Below are positions 34,350 through 45,811 of a stretch of 64,000 bases of DNA, piece after piece. The notes beneath the pieces were generated by a model. It saw nothing but the letters and a program-made list of their open reading frames with translations. It did no database searches and was not told where the DNA came from. The first letter of the stretch is position 1; each line of letters begins with the position of its first letter. Made by a program: the position numbers and the translations under genes. Origin of the DNA: Chenopodium formosanum (taxonomy: Eukaryota; Streptophyta; Magnoliopsida; Caryophyllales; Amaranthaceae); assembly GCA_024500155.1 (NCBI GenBank), contig CM044874.1, positions 43,222,384-43,286,383 of the forward strand, read 5' to 3'.

Positions 34350-34830
34350 TGTTTTGGGGTTTTTTGTACGTACCCGAATGGAGGGTGTGTACGTCCCTCG
34401 GGAGACAGATCTACAATGCAACACTCAAACGGCCCGATCACCTGCAAAACAACGGACCCCCGGGGGGGCGGAGGTCCGCCTCCGACGATCAAGTCAGTGA
34501 CCAATATAATGTATTTTAGAGAGAGAAAGTAGAGAGAAGGGAGAGTAAATGTGCGGGGCATTGCCCTTGGAGAGAGAATTGGATCCCTTGAAACTGATGT
34601 AATGATCAGTAGTTATAGAGCATTGGGATATGTGCCTCTTAGGTTATTTAACCTAAGTAGATTGGCTTCCCACCGTTATACGGTTTCAAGGGTTATGGGC
34701 TTAAAGCTCATTTTCACCCTTCTATCATTGAGTGACACGTGTCATGCTCTAATTGGCTCATTGACCGCTGAGCCTGCGGACATGTGTCGAGGTGGCATTG
34801 GTCCACATATAGGGGGTATTTTTACTCCCA
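34350..34830 (-). repeat. 3' LTR of C-prime
   Basis: Nearly identical to 39079-39567 except near its minus-strand start, which reads TGGGAGTAAAA where the other copy has TGTTTGGGGGTAAAA. The TATA box is damaged (tagttata at 34609-34616 on the plus strand). Confidence 0.85.
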
Positions 34831-35129
34831 TTAGACCCTCGGAAGGGGTAATTTCTTTTTCAAGAGGAATTACTCCTTTCGAAATCAAGGCTTTATTTTC
34901 CGCTTGTTCAAAAGCTCTATGGACGGCATATGTCTAGTTCAATAAAAGAGAGATATGATTAACTTGGAAAATTTGATACCTTAAATGGTATGATATTTTC
35001 TAAGTTAATCAATCATAATAATGATTGCCTCCTGAACTAGACAGATGACGACTTTTATTTCATTTAGCCCCACTATGGTGGTCATATGACCTTTGGGTGA
35101 CTTAGAATATTTTTGAGACGTTTGACATC

Positions 35130-35700
35130 CCATAAGGCAGGTGGCGAATGGCCGCCTGGGGGCAGGTCGCAAATGGCCGTTTGACCCTTCATAGGACAGG
35201 AGGCTAATGGCCGCTAGAGTCTTCATAAGACAGGAGGCAAATGGCCGCGTAGGGGCAAAAGGCAAATGGTCGCCTGACTCTTCAGGACAGGAGGCAAATG
35301 GCCGCCTAGGGCAGGAGGCAAATTGCCGCCTGACTCTTAATAGGACATGAGGTAAATGGCCTCCTGACTCTTCATAGTGCAGGAGGCAAATGGCCGCCTG
35401 GGGGTAGGAGGCAAATGGCCGCCTGGGGGAATGAGGCAAATGATCGCCTGACTCTTCATAGTGCAGGAGGCAAATGACCGCCTAAGGGCAAGAGGCAAAT
35501 GGCCGCCAAACTCTTCATAGGACAGGAGGCAAATGGCCGCCTGGGGGCAGGAGGCAAATGTCCGCCTTAATTTTCATAGTGCATGAGGCAAATGGCTGCC
35601 TGGGGGCAGGAGGCAAATGGCCGCCTGACTCTTCATAGTGCAGGAGGCAAATGGCTGCTTGGGGGCAGGAGGCAAATGGCCGCCTGGGGTGTTTGTAATC
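35130..35700. repeat. GGCAAATGGCCGCCTG repeat array in C-prime
   Basis: About 17 copies of aggaggcaaatggccgcctg alternate with ggggg and actcttcatagtgc spacers, giving higher-order units of about 25 and 45-60 bp. The core AGGC...GCCT is palindromic. The 144-aa and 62-aa minus-strand ORFs are translations of the array and not genes. Confidence 0.9.
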
Positions 35701-36539
35701 CAATTATACTTTCAATGTCCTTCTACTCCATTGGGAGGACTTGTATAGTTTCGAAAGGGGTAATCTAGGTTAGAACTTCGGTCGGTAACCGGGTGATGTC
35801 TTTTGGACATCCGGTTCCCGAAGACTTGGTCGTTCTTTAGATTACCCAGGTCAGGCGGCTGTGAGTTGACCAATAAGGTCGTTCAATTTTTGCCGCCTGC
35901 ATGCATACGTAAAGCAAATGATAGAGTGCTTTCTACGACGATTGCACCCGGAGGGGTGTCGCCGGACGCCATTGTCCATGTTGGGACAAACGATTTTATG
36001 AAAAAAGCAACCATCCGGCCATTGTCCTCTGGTCTAGGTTGAGACCGGTTGTATAGCCACTAAGCGATTTTGTGCCTATTTTATTATCCGGCCATTGGCC
36101 TCACGTCACTTGGACGTTAGTTTAGCTACTAAGTTTCAAACTTAGTTTATTTTTGGAGTTTGGACGGTCCGTAAGATTATATTGGAATTCAATCAATGAC
36201 TCAATAATAATAATTATAACAATAATAATGAAGACTATCACTACTATCTTAATGCATTAATATTATTGGAGGGAATAAAATCATATTATATGGTTACCTC
36301 CAATATTCAAATGCTTGGTGCGGCTTTGAATTGCTTTGAAAGCTTAAGAATCAGAGCCGGAGACATCGCAAGCTCCTTATTGTAGTGCCAAACGGCATTT
36401 GTTTTTTCATGTCGCTTGCCTTGAACTTAAGTTGCCGCCTGTGCTAGTTTAAATACGCTTGAACACAAGCTCTGGAAGGTTGGCCGGCTTTGGGATGTCA
36501 AGCAACTAAGCTTGAAGAATGATTTTGATCACTGATTAC
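35701..36539. other. C-prime internal region, no gene
   Basis: I see no gene. Scattered gccgcctg and ccggcca words continue at lower density; 36190-36300 is AT-rich. Confidence 0.5.
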
Positions 36540-37940
36540 ACAGGCGGTTGTTTTTCATAATAATGATGAACAAAGCAGCCGGATTTAATTGGTGAACAAG
36601 GCAGCCACGCAGCCGGCTTTAATGAAGAACAAAGCAACCCCTAGAGCCGGGCTTGATTGAAGAGCAACGTAGCCCAGACGGCTGGGCTATGGGTGCTTAG
36701 CAGCCGGACATTAAAGTCGTTTGAGCACACCCGGCGTTAATGTCGTCTGACCCTCGTTTAACTTGAATGCCAACCTGATCGGTTACTTGGTCAACCTTGA
36801 AGTGCCGAGTGTAACCAACTACCACAACCGCTTCATGTTTCAGTGTTAAAAATAGGCTTAATTTGATGCAAGGTGGTAGTGGACGGATGCATTACTTCTT
36901 TGAAATTAATCATATATGCGTGCCAAACTTGAAAGCATCAATCAAGAAAGACCCTGCTAACGGCTATGAGTGCCATTCTCTTTTCTTTTATTTATTTATT
37001 TATTGATTTTTTTTGTTAATCATAATAATGATTGCAATTTTGCATGAAACCCAACTAACTTCACGCAATAAAGTTGCTTCATGAGTGGTACATCCGATAA
37101 AGAAGACCGATTTTGAATGAAAATACGACCACAGACAGACGTTATGGGTGATTAGCAACCCTTGACAATCGAGCTCTCTTGCTAGCTCACATCACAGCCG
37201 TTTTTGAGTTTTAACAAAGCAACTCTGTAAGCCGGATTTAGTTGTCTACAACCCAGGCGGTTTGGAGTGCAAAACTTATAAATTGATTGGTTACGACCCA
37301 ACCAGTTTGGAGTCAGTTTGAGCTCAATGAGCCAATGCTACAACCGGGTTAATAACATTGATGATTGTAACCGGCTTACCCTATTGATACTCACAGTCGT
37401 TTGCCTTGATATTACTACTTAGGCCAAGCATACACCAAACACTTCTTGCTGCTTGTTCAAGATTACAATCGAACGCAGGCGGGCTAACACCATTGATAAT
37501 GTTGACCAGCTGATATGTTTGATGATGCTGACCGGCTGACACTATTAATAACGACGACCGACTGCTATCCTTGATAACCATAATTGTCGAGTCTGACTTG
37601 TAAGGCAAGAGTAAATAATGGAGCAACTCTCCTTTTTTTTTCACCAAAGTTGTATGTTCATATCAAATGGTAGAACGTCAGCTAGACGGTTTTTTTTTTG
37701 GTATCATAATAATGATCAATAATATAGTATTCATTGCAGCCGGCTTTGAGGTTGAACAAAGCAACCACGGCAGTCGGCTTTGATAAAAGAACAATGCACC
37801 CATAGTAGCCGCTTAATTGAGGCAGGCAATAGCCCCACATCCGGGCTTAATTAGTGAGCAAAGCTTTCCTTACAGCCGGTATAAATTGAAGCATAATACA
37901 TCCATGGCAGCCGCTTAATTGATGCATCGTTCATGGCTCT
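36540..37940. repeat. Diverged GCAGCCGGCTT repeats in C-prime
   Basis: Phrases such as caaagcagccggatttaatt, cgcagccggctttaatg, gcagccggctttgagg, ggcagtcggctttgat and ggcagccgcttaattgatgc recur, clearest at 36540-36720 and 37735-37935. The spacing of about 40-50 bp suggests an old tandem array. The interval between is AT-rich without a gene. Confidence 0.65.
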
Positions 37941-38084
37941 GACCGGGAGCCACCGTTGCTAGTTATCACCGGCTGATACCATTGGAGCAAAGCTGCCCCT
38001 TGCCGCCTACATTACAGTTGTGTGATGCTGACCATGGATGTGTTCCGCTTGAGTGCACTTATGTAAAAGATGATGGCAGCCGGC

Positions 38085-38190
38085 ACAAGATCCATCTGTG
38101 TATGCTAACACAAGAACCGCTTGTGTATGCTAACACAAGAAAATGCTTGGCCGCTTGTGTATGCTAACACAAGAAAATGCTTGGCTAGCA
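38085..38190. repeat. Three copies of an inverted-repeat unit
   Basis: CTTGTGTATGCTAACACAAG (6-bp arms CTTGTG/CACAAG) occurs complete twice and once nearly so at 38093-38175, separated by aaccg and aaaatgcttggccg. Each could fold into a small hairpin. Confidence 0.8.
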
Positions 38191-38339
38191 TGTCATCGTC
38201 CTTGCTTGTATCTTGTTAGGCTTGGTTGCGTAGCATACATGGCTGGTTGGTTACTTGGCCATCGCAATTTGGCCTCAAAATCTCTGCCTTATGATTCAAC
38301 AAAGAAATCTTTGTACTTGCGATGGGTCTGCTTATAAAA

Positions 38340-39058
38340 CCGCCTCACTTGATTATTATAACGGCTGTTGTCCTACTTCAACACTAGCAACGAACTAGTT
38401 TCTTAGATGTTTGAGTGGCTCTGTAGATGCCGCTTACTGTACACAAGTGATTTGCTTTTCCATCTAATCATCCATCCTTATACAAGTAAGCAAACTGCTC
38501 TATATTGCAAATGAAGATGAATTACTCGTTCCACTAGTTAATGAGATAGTGGACTTTTGTGAACAAAATTAATGAAAAAGCTAGCTGTCAAAACATTAGA
38601 GTGTGGAAATGCATGAATACCATTGCTGCATGCATGTACCCCACTAATTACAAGAGTTTACTCTTGAAAATCAATTGTATTATATTATGTATATAATAAT
38701 ACAATTGGTTACTTCATGTACGTATATATATTTGTTAACATATATGATGTTGATAGTATCAAACTATCAATCATGAATAGCACGCGGTGGACTCATTAAA
38801 AGAGTTGGTTTAAAATAGCGGAGTTGGCCAATTTAGCCGTCTCTCCCCTAATAAAACTTAGATTAAACGGCATTTCCCTTTAACCTTCAAAAGTGCATGA
38901 CTTAGTCTGACAGGCCTTTTTGGCCGCCTGACTCTCGACATTTAGCCTCACGACGCCTGATGTACTTGACATCCGACCTCATGACGCCTGCTGCCTCCCA
39001 AAGGAGGCTCCCCTCTTGAGTCGGTGATCCACTACCGTTGGGCCATTACAGATGTGTC
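38340..39058. other. C-prime 5' internal region, no gene
   Basis: AT-rich tract (38480-38760) followed by ggccgcctg/gacgcctg words (38910-39010) next to the primer site. No ORF. Confidence 0.5.
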
Positions 39059-39078
39059 TCCCCACAGACGACGCCAAA
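39059..39078 (-). other. Primer binding site of C-prime
   Basis: On the minus strand this reads tttggcgtcgtctgtgggga, directly after the 5' LTR. It is the same type as in element C. Confidence 0.8.
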
Positions 39079-39567
39079 TGTTTTGGAGTTTTTTGTACGT
39101 ACCCGAATGGAGGGTGTGTACGTCCCTCGGGAGACAAATCTGCAATGCAACACTCGAACGGCCCGATCACCTGCAAAACAACGGCCCCGGGGGGGCCGGA
39201 GGTCCGCCTCCGACGATCAAGTCAGTGACCAAAATAATGTATTTTAGAGAGAGAAAGTAGAGAGAAAGGAGAGTAAATGTGGGGGGCATTGCCCTTGGAG
39301 AGAGAATTGGATGCCTTAAAACTGATGTAATGATCAGTATTTATAGAGCATTGGGATATGTGCCTCTTAGGTTATTTAACCTAAGTAGATTGGCTTCCCA
39401 CCATTATACGGTTTCAAGGGTTGTGGGCTTAAAGCCCATTTTCACCCTTCTATCATTGAGTGACACGTGTCATTTAATTTTCTAATTGGCTCATTGAGCG
39501 CTGAGCTTGCGGACATGTGTCAAGGTGGCATTGGTCAACATATAGGGGGTATTTTTACCCCCAAACA
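39079..39567 (-). repeat. 5' LTR of C-prime
   Basis: 489 bp; minus-strand start TGTTTGGGGG, end CCAAAACA. The TATA box on the minus strand is ctctataaatactg (39350-39337). It is followed by the primer site, which sets the sense. Confidence 0.88.
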
Positions 39568-39811
39568 ATGAGTACCTTTCACGTCAAATCATAATCGAAT
39601 GAAGTGAAAGTGTGGAAAGTCTAGTGTTGCGATTAGTTTTTATTTCTTTTCTCTCTCTCTGTTTTTGAAAACCTATTTTAAGAAAACAACCAATCCAGCT
39701 TAGTTTTCCCCATAGCAAGGGTCCAATAATAGTGCAATTGGGTTGGGTTTGAAAAGAGCTTTCCAACGATATATTATAAGCCCAATTCCGATGAATAATG
39801 AGGAAGTTATG
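39568..39811 (+). repeat. Continuation of B 3' LTR, truncated
   Basis: Starts with ATGAG, continues the LTR split at 34349, and matches the B2 LTR from 41700 to about 41945. At 39812 it switches abruptly to aORF1 coding sequence. Confidence 0.85.
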
Positions 39812-40096
39812 CCCACAAGACTCCTAGAGAAGCCGCAAACCCGTGTCGACGCTGGAGAACGTCATGTACAACTTGCCCAGGGTGTCGTTGCCCTAGCCTT
39901 GGCAACGCGTCCAACCAGCAGTGATCCCAAGACGCACCCTCTCAGAAATGTGGTGGTTAGGGGCAAAGTACAATGTCCGCTCATCCCACTCGGGGAAGGG
40001 ACCAAGAGAAGTGGAAGAGTCGACGTCCTTCTCAATGGGCTCATGCTCCCGTCGCGTGTCTCGGGTCCATGAACCCCAACCTCGCTGTCTAGCCAT
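39812..40096 (-). pseudogene. 5' part of a second aORF1 (B2)
   Basis: Minus-strand ATG at 40096 (MARQRGWGSW), matching B aORF1 from 32709 to about 32430. Cut at 39812 by the junction with LTR sequence. The PMD core is missing. Confidence 0.8.
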
Positions 40097-40970
40097 ACTA
40101 CATTGTGCGAATTTGACAAAAAATAAGGTTCTATAGTATCTAAAATTCGCCTAGCCGCATGATACTATGTTTGCAAAAAACAGAGTATGTATTACTAAAA
40201 TAGAGCACAATTTCAATTCAAGCATATATGGCATTTTTCAAGCATCCAAACAATTTCTTGCAATACTATGATAATAATTGTGACAAATTGGACAAGAATC
40301 ACTAGCAAAAACATCAAGAATGAGCCCCATTGTTTTCCCGACCTTTAGAGGTCCAACAATGGTGGATTGTTCGTTTCTTAACCAAATTAAGTCAAACAAA
40401 TCTCAAAATACTCCCAAGGCTATATACAAACATAATCAAGCAATTTTGTGGAATAAAATTTGACAAACAAAGCAAAATAAGCAATATAAGTTTCGAATTT
40501 TCAAGAAATTCGTGAACAAACATGTGCAAAATTCATCAAAATTCGAGTGATTTTGGAAAATACTTACATAGATCAAGAAAGTAGATGAACAAAGCTTCAA
40601 TTTGCAACAAATTTGAGTGAATTTGGTTTTAAAACGAGCAAGATTGAGCAATTCAAACTTTGTAGTGAATTTCGAAGAAAGAAGAGCGGTAGCAGCAAAA
40701 TGACGAAAAAAAGGGATTTATATGGAATTCCCAATTCTGGCGCCAAACGACAGCAAAAACGCAGCGCCAACAACATTGCAGCGGCGGCACAGCTCGAAGC
40801 CACTCAGAACGGTTATTTCGACCTCTTACAGCAATTTCAGGTTCCTTGGTACGCCAGTTAGCCCCTATAAGCAATTTGACATGATTTAGTAATCGGCTCG
40901 GTTACAATCACATTAAGTGATCAACCTGATAAATGATCGTCTCACTTATATTAAAGCGCCTAAACATTGG
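40097..40970 (-). promoter_or_regulatory. aORF1 promoter and leader of B2
   Basis: Copy of 32711-33600 of B: acceptor next to the ATG, donor context gatctat|GTAAGT near 40565, TATA box atttatatgg on the plus strand at 40716-40725, and ctggcgccaaacgac words next to it. Several differences and a shorter word cluster than B. Confidence 0.6.
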
Positions 40971-40977
40971 CTCACTG

Positions 40978-41115
40978 CAACGGCACCGACATAATGGTTC
41001 ATAAGTTAAAAGATACCGACATAATGGTTAACAACACAAAGGCACCGACATACTGGTTACAATTGAGAAGCACCGACGTACTAGTTCACAAGCAGCAAAA
41101 GTGCCGATGCACTAT
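40978..41115. repeat. Tandem repeats of B2
   Basis: Four to five gcaccgacataatggttca units, equivalent to 33640-33790. From 41116 to 41645 the second repeat tract of B is also repeated. Confidence 0.85.
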
Positions 41116-41645
41116 CATAGAAAAAGCAAAGGATCGACAGACGTTAGTCTTCGGTGATACTCTTCAGGGTATTTTCGCAACAAATGAAGATAGTTTCAGG
41201 CGAAGCAATCTTCGATCGTGTTCCCTTTTTTGCGGAAGATGGTCACAAAGCGATAGAAGGTCGTTTAAGGCAAAGCAATCTTCGATGGGGTTCTCTAACT
41301 TGTAGAAGACTATCAAGGCAAAATTAGAGGCAGTTACAGGCGTATCAGTCTTCAAGCGGTATTCTCTAGCTTACGAAAAATTGTCAAAACAAACGACAAG
41401 ATGGTGTTCCCTAGCTTGTGGAAGGTTGTGAGCAATGCAGCAACAAATTGGTTACTCTCAGAGACGTGTGCTCGACGATGCAAGATACGCGTTTCTTAAC
41501 TCTTTTATCTGTTTTAATTACCGCTGGTTTGCAGGTATTGGCATTACAAGAATGATTTAGGATCGCAGAACGTTCTGAATCATTCTCTGTCCCTATTGAT
41601 GCTTTTACTTTTGTTTTCGAAACTTGCGTTTCTCCAAACTCAGTC

Positions 41646-41659
41646 AAAGTGGGGGCTTC
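41646..41659 (+). other. Polypurine tract of B2
   Basis: aaagtgggggcttc, immediately before LTR start TGTAGAAACCC. Confidence 0.85.
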
Positions 41660-42211
41660 TGTAGAAACCCATTTTATGTCTCCCCAAAACAAAACCCAGT
41701 GATGAGTACCTTTCATGTCGAATCATAATCGAATGAAGTGAAAGTGTGGAAAGTCTAGTGCTATGGTTAGTTTCTAATTCTTTCCTTTTTCTCTATTTTT
41801 GGAAACCTATTTTAAGAAAGCAGCCAATCCAGTTTGGTTTGGTCCATGGCAAGGGACCAATAATGGTGTAGTTGGGTTGGGTTCAAAAAGTGCATTCCAA
41901 CGATATATTATAAGCCCAATTTCGATGAATACTGAGGAAGTTATGACCAAATTACTAAACTGGGCACTTTTGGTTTGATCTTTATATGCGGCTCAATGAT
42001 CAAGAGGAGGACCTATTATTGATTTATCATTCCTAATGCGATTAGGATTGATTATAGTCTTCTAGAAGGTTCTTTTGAATCCTATATAATTAGCATTGAT
42101 AAATTGACTTTTAAGAGTTTTAATTAGAATAAAAGAAGTGTTTTTAAGGAAAATACAGTTTACCCTCTCGTACGTTTATATTTTATCAAAATAAGAAAAT
42201 GTGTGGAAAAC

Positions 42212-42401
42212 TGATTGCAGCGCCGTACAACATGTTTGTCGCCTGGCGATAGAGCTGGCGTTTGGCGACACGTGCAGCGTCTGGTGATAGCCCTGACGTT
42301 TGGCGACATGCACGTGTTTGGCGATAGCGTCGTGTTTTAGTCTTTTCAAAACTCTGATTCATTTTTTATCATATCCGGTTGATTTTCTCTATAAATAGCC
42401 T
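42212..42401 (+). promoter_or_regulatory. B2 LTR promoter: words plus TATA box
   Basis: gtcgcctggcgatagagc, gcgtttggcgacacg, gcgtctggtgatagc, gtttggcgacatg and gtttggcgatagcg stand at 42228-42330, followed 60 bp later by the TATA box at 42390-42398. The A LTR has CCGTGNCACGG words at this place. Confidence 0.7.
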
Positions 42402-42934
42402 CCTAAAACCTTCATTTTCAATCACCAACTCTCACCAAGAAATTCTTGATTACTCTCTCTCTCTCTCTCCTTTCTAAACTAGCCTTTTTTTTATACAAAT
42501 TCCGCATTCAAAAGATCTAGACACACCTAGCCAAGATCGAAGTTGCCTTCGCCTTAGACATGAAAGGTTTAATTTTTGAGGGTTTGGTCCCAAATATCAT
42601 TTTCAATTATCTAACGTAATTGTTTTGTTTTATATTTTCCTTGAAGTTACTAACGTGTGTATTTTGTTATTAGAAAGAGATACGAGGTATCCAAGTATGT
42701 GCTTTAATTGTTTGCATTGTTGTTATGATATAGAAATCATGTCTAGGTTGTTATTATGATTGCTAGTATCATGTTAGGATGCTTGATGTATTGGATGACA
42801 ACAATGATTCCTAGTATCATCTTAGGGCAAAAGCTTTGAACTCTGTTGTTTAGTGACATGCTAGGGTTTGTTATTAATCTTGTTAGTATCATGCCTAGGA
42901 TCTTGCTATTACTATGCTTTAACATGATTATTTT

Positions 42935-43070
<136 letters not shown>

Positions 43071-43393
43071 TTGGTTGATATATTTATTGTTATTGCTTGA
43101 TCACACCTTTTATGCATGTTTAAAGGGAATTTTGTACTTGTAATCACGCTGAAAAGATAATTAGCAATCTTATTAAGGTTAATTTGATTATAATTCAAGT
43201 GATCACCAATAATAATTTTATTTGTGCATAGATAAACAGGCTTAGGGTAAACCTATTGATTGCATGTTAGTCAGAAAGCGCACATGAATACAAGAAGAAT
43301 AAAGTAGAGGCCTATTATTAGGGCACATTCAATCTCTTTTAGGTTGGATTTGTACCTTCATCGCTGAACATCCAGTCTTGGTTCCATACCTAT

Positions 43394-44063
43394 TGACGAG
43401 GGTGCATGGAACTTAGTGGAAGAAGTGGAAGACTTGCCACGTGTCGTGACGCGAAGTCAGGCCAAGCTCCTTCGTGGTCACCTTTTGGGACTAACCATCA
43501 TCACACTTGAAGAAGACAAGAAGAATTAAAGAGGTTCGGTTGAACCTAGGAAGTCCGACTGAACCATTTTATCAGTTTCCAACCCGATTTTGTCAGTTTT
43601 GCAACAGCGGTCGAACTCCAAGGTTCGACAAAACTAGGAGCAGGACAGTTCGACCGAACTTACCCAGAGTTCAGCCGAACCTACCTCCAAGTTCGACTGA
43701 ACTTAACAAGAGTTCGGCCGAACCTTTTCCCGTTTTCTTGTCAATTTATGCGAACTATTTAAGTTGTTTTAAGACGTTTTGTATCTCAATTAGTGTTGAA
43801 CTTTGCTTGATTTTGTAATCAAAGAGACTTTCTCTATCTACCATTATCTTTGTGATTATCTCGCTTTCTTTGTGATTGCTCCCTTGTAATCTTTGTGGTT
43901 ACACCTTAATCCTAGCTTTACTTGGTGTTAGCTTTGATTAAGATCCCTATTTCATATATCTTGGTGATTGTTGAGATAGGTTTATCTTGTTTTGTTAGTT
44001 TGAACTTGTTGTTACTTGATTTCTCCTCCCCTTTTCTTTGGTTTTGTTGGTTATTTCATATCA
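43394..44063 (+). repeat. 5' LTR of element D
   Basis: 670 bp, TGACGAGG to CATATCA. The first 130 bp repeat the coding end of pol (LVEEVEDLPR, TRSQAK), since the 3' LTR overlaps pol. Next come the GTTCGACCGAAC words (43528-43735), a TATA-like ctatttaag (43755-43763) and a T-rich leader. Confidence 0.9.
43528..43735. repeat. GTTCGACCGAAC word cluster in D LTR
   Basis: Copies include ggttcggttgaacc, gtccgactgaacc, agttcgaccgaactt, agttcagccgaacct, agttcgactgaactt and agttcggccgaacct. The consensus is a perfect 12-bp palindrome. The 3' LTR has the same cluster (56113-56310) with point differences such as ggttcgaccgaacc. Confidence 0.85.
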
Positions 44064-44065
44064 TT

Positions 44066-44080
44066 TGGTATCAAGAGCCT
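44066..44080 (+). other. Primer binding site of element D
   Basis: tggtatcaagagcct, close to the initiator-Met tRNA site TGGTATCAGAGC with one added A. Confidence 0.75.
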
Positions 44081-44199
44081 AGGTTATTAGCCTAGAAAGA
44101 TCCTACCTTTTTTAATTTCTCTTTCCTCTCTCAAAATATCTCATCTTTTCCCACAAAAATTTGAAATCTCTAAAAAATACAAGCTTTCTATCTTGAAAC

Positions 44200-45811
44200 A
44201 TGGGTGATAGATACTACTGTGAAGATGATAAAGGTTACAATGAAAACTCTAGATTGGATGCTCTAGAAAGGAAGTTTGATAGAATTCTTGAGGTCTTGGA
44301 GAATAAAAGGTGTCCTAAAAGGAGGAGGGGCCCTAGGGAATACCGTCAACGACACTATGAGGACAACCGTGGCTGAGACATCAAGTTGGAATTTCCGGAC
44401 TTTGAAGGTAATCTTGATCCTAATGAATTTCTTGATTAGGTTAGGAGTATGGAGAATGTGTTTGAATATAAGGATTATAATGATGAAAAATGTTTCAAAT
44501 TGGCCATCCTTAAACTCAAAAAACATGCTTCTTTATGGTATGAGAACTTAAAGAATCGTAGGAAGAAAGATGGAAAATCAAAAATCACTTCTTGGGAGAA
44601 ATTGAAGAAACATATGAACAAGGCCGTTGTGCCTAAAGATTATTTGCAAGATGCTTATCTTAAATTGAACTCTCTTAAGCAAGGAACTATGTCGGTAGAT
44701 AAGTATACTAGGGAGTTTGAGAAACTTTCTATCATGAGTGGAATTGAAGAAGCACTGGAGCATAAGATTGCTAGGTATATTAGGGGTCTTGAAAGAAAGC
44801 TTGGGCAAAAGGTTGATGTGTATGCCCATGGAAGTTTTGATCAAGTGGTGCAAAAAACTTTGAATTTTGAGAAGTATGACAAGGTGAGTAGTGATAGTGG
44901 GTATACTAAGCCTACCTTCAAGAGTTCTTTTGCTCCAAAGGGTGAGACAAGCAAGCATATTGCCAAGGATGACAAAGGCAAGGCTTAAATGTACTCTTCT
45001 AGCAAAGATGATCAGAACAAGATGAGCAATCGGAAGATTTGTTACAAGTGTAAGGGTTATGGACATTTTGCTAATGAGTGTCCAAATAGTAGAGCTATGA
45101 TGAGTCGTGAAAGGGATTATGATGATTACGAAGATGAGAAGAGGGATTTTGGAGACCCTATATATGATGAAGAGGATGAGATTCTAGTTGAAGCCGATGA
45201 GGGTCAAATCCTTGTTGTGAGGAGGACACTTCACTACATTTGTACCCCTTTGGCGGAAGAGCAAAGGGAAAACATCTTCCAAACTCGTTGCACTATTAAG
45301 GATTGAGTTTGCAACATTATCATTGATTGTGGCTCTTGCACTAATGTGGCTTCAACAACATTGGTTAGCAAGCTCAATCTTGAAATTACCGATCATCCTA
45401 CTACATATAAGCTTTAATGGCTTAACAATCACAATGAGGTGAGGGTAACAAAACAAACTCTTCTTTCTTTCTCAATTGGCAAGCTATATAAGGATGAGGT
45501 ACGTTGTGATGTATTGCCTATGGATGCTTATCATGTATTGCTTGGTAGACCTTGGCAATTTGATAGAGATGTAATGAATGATGGAAAAAAGTACACTTAT
45601 TCATTCATGATGGATAAGAAGAAGATTGTACTCTACCCCTTGTCCCCCACCATCAAACACAAAGAAACCTTGGGTACGGGAAACACAATCAAAGAGAACC
45701 TTCTCATTGGGGAAAAATGAGATGGGAAAGGAGATAAATCAAGGACACCTTGTCTTTATTTGTCTTCTTAGGGAAACACAAAAGAGTGAGCGAGAGAATC
45801 CAATCCACCCC
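44200..45811 (+). pseudogene. gag and protease of element D
   Basis: One continuous frame from ATG 44200 with stops near 44373, 44438, 44986, 45304 and 45416. Gag has KLEFPDFEGNLDPNEFLD-like and LKLKKHASLWYENL sequence; the zinc knuckle CYKCKGYGHFANEC (about 45041-45082) has all four metal ligands. The protease has IIDCGSCTNVAS, with Cys in place of Thr next to the catalytic Asp, and HVLLGRPWQFDRDV. Cut by E at 45811. Confidence 0.88.

Larger units (their letters stand above)
34350..39567 (-). mobile_element. C-prime: non-autonomous Tat-like element
   Basis: Complete ends: TGTTTTGG at 34350 and CCAAACA at 39567, with target duplication ATGAG at 34345-34349 and 39568-39572. On the minus strand: 5' LTR (39567-39079), primer site (39078-39059), 4.2 kb internal region, 3' LTR (about 34830-34350). 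LTRs are of the C type. The internal region has no gag or pol and no convincing ORF; it is built of diverged repeats. It would depend on proteins from a C-like element. Confidence 0.88.

Noticed and set aside
35130..35700. CRISPR-like array
   Set aside because: The spacers are themselves repeats, units vary, and the context is a plant retrotransposon.
35005..35768. Several ORFs over the 35 kb repeat array, some Pro/Cys-rich
   Set aside because: The frame stays open because the repeat unit contains no stop in these phases; no start context, domain or conservation supports them.
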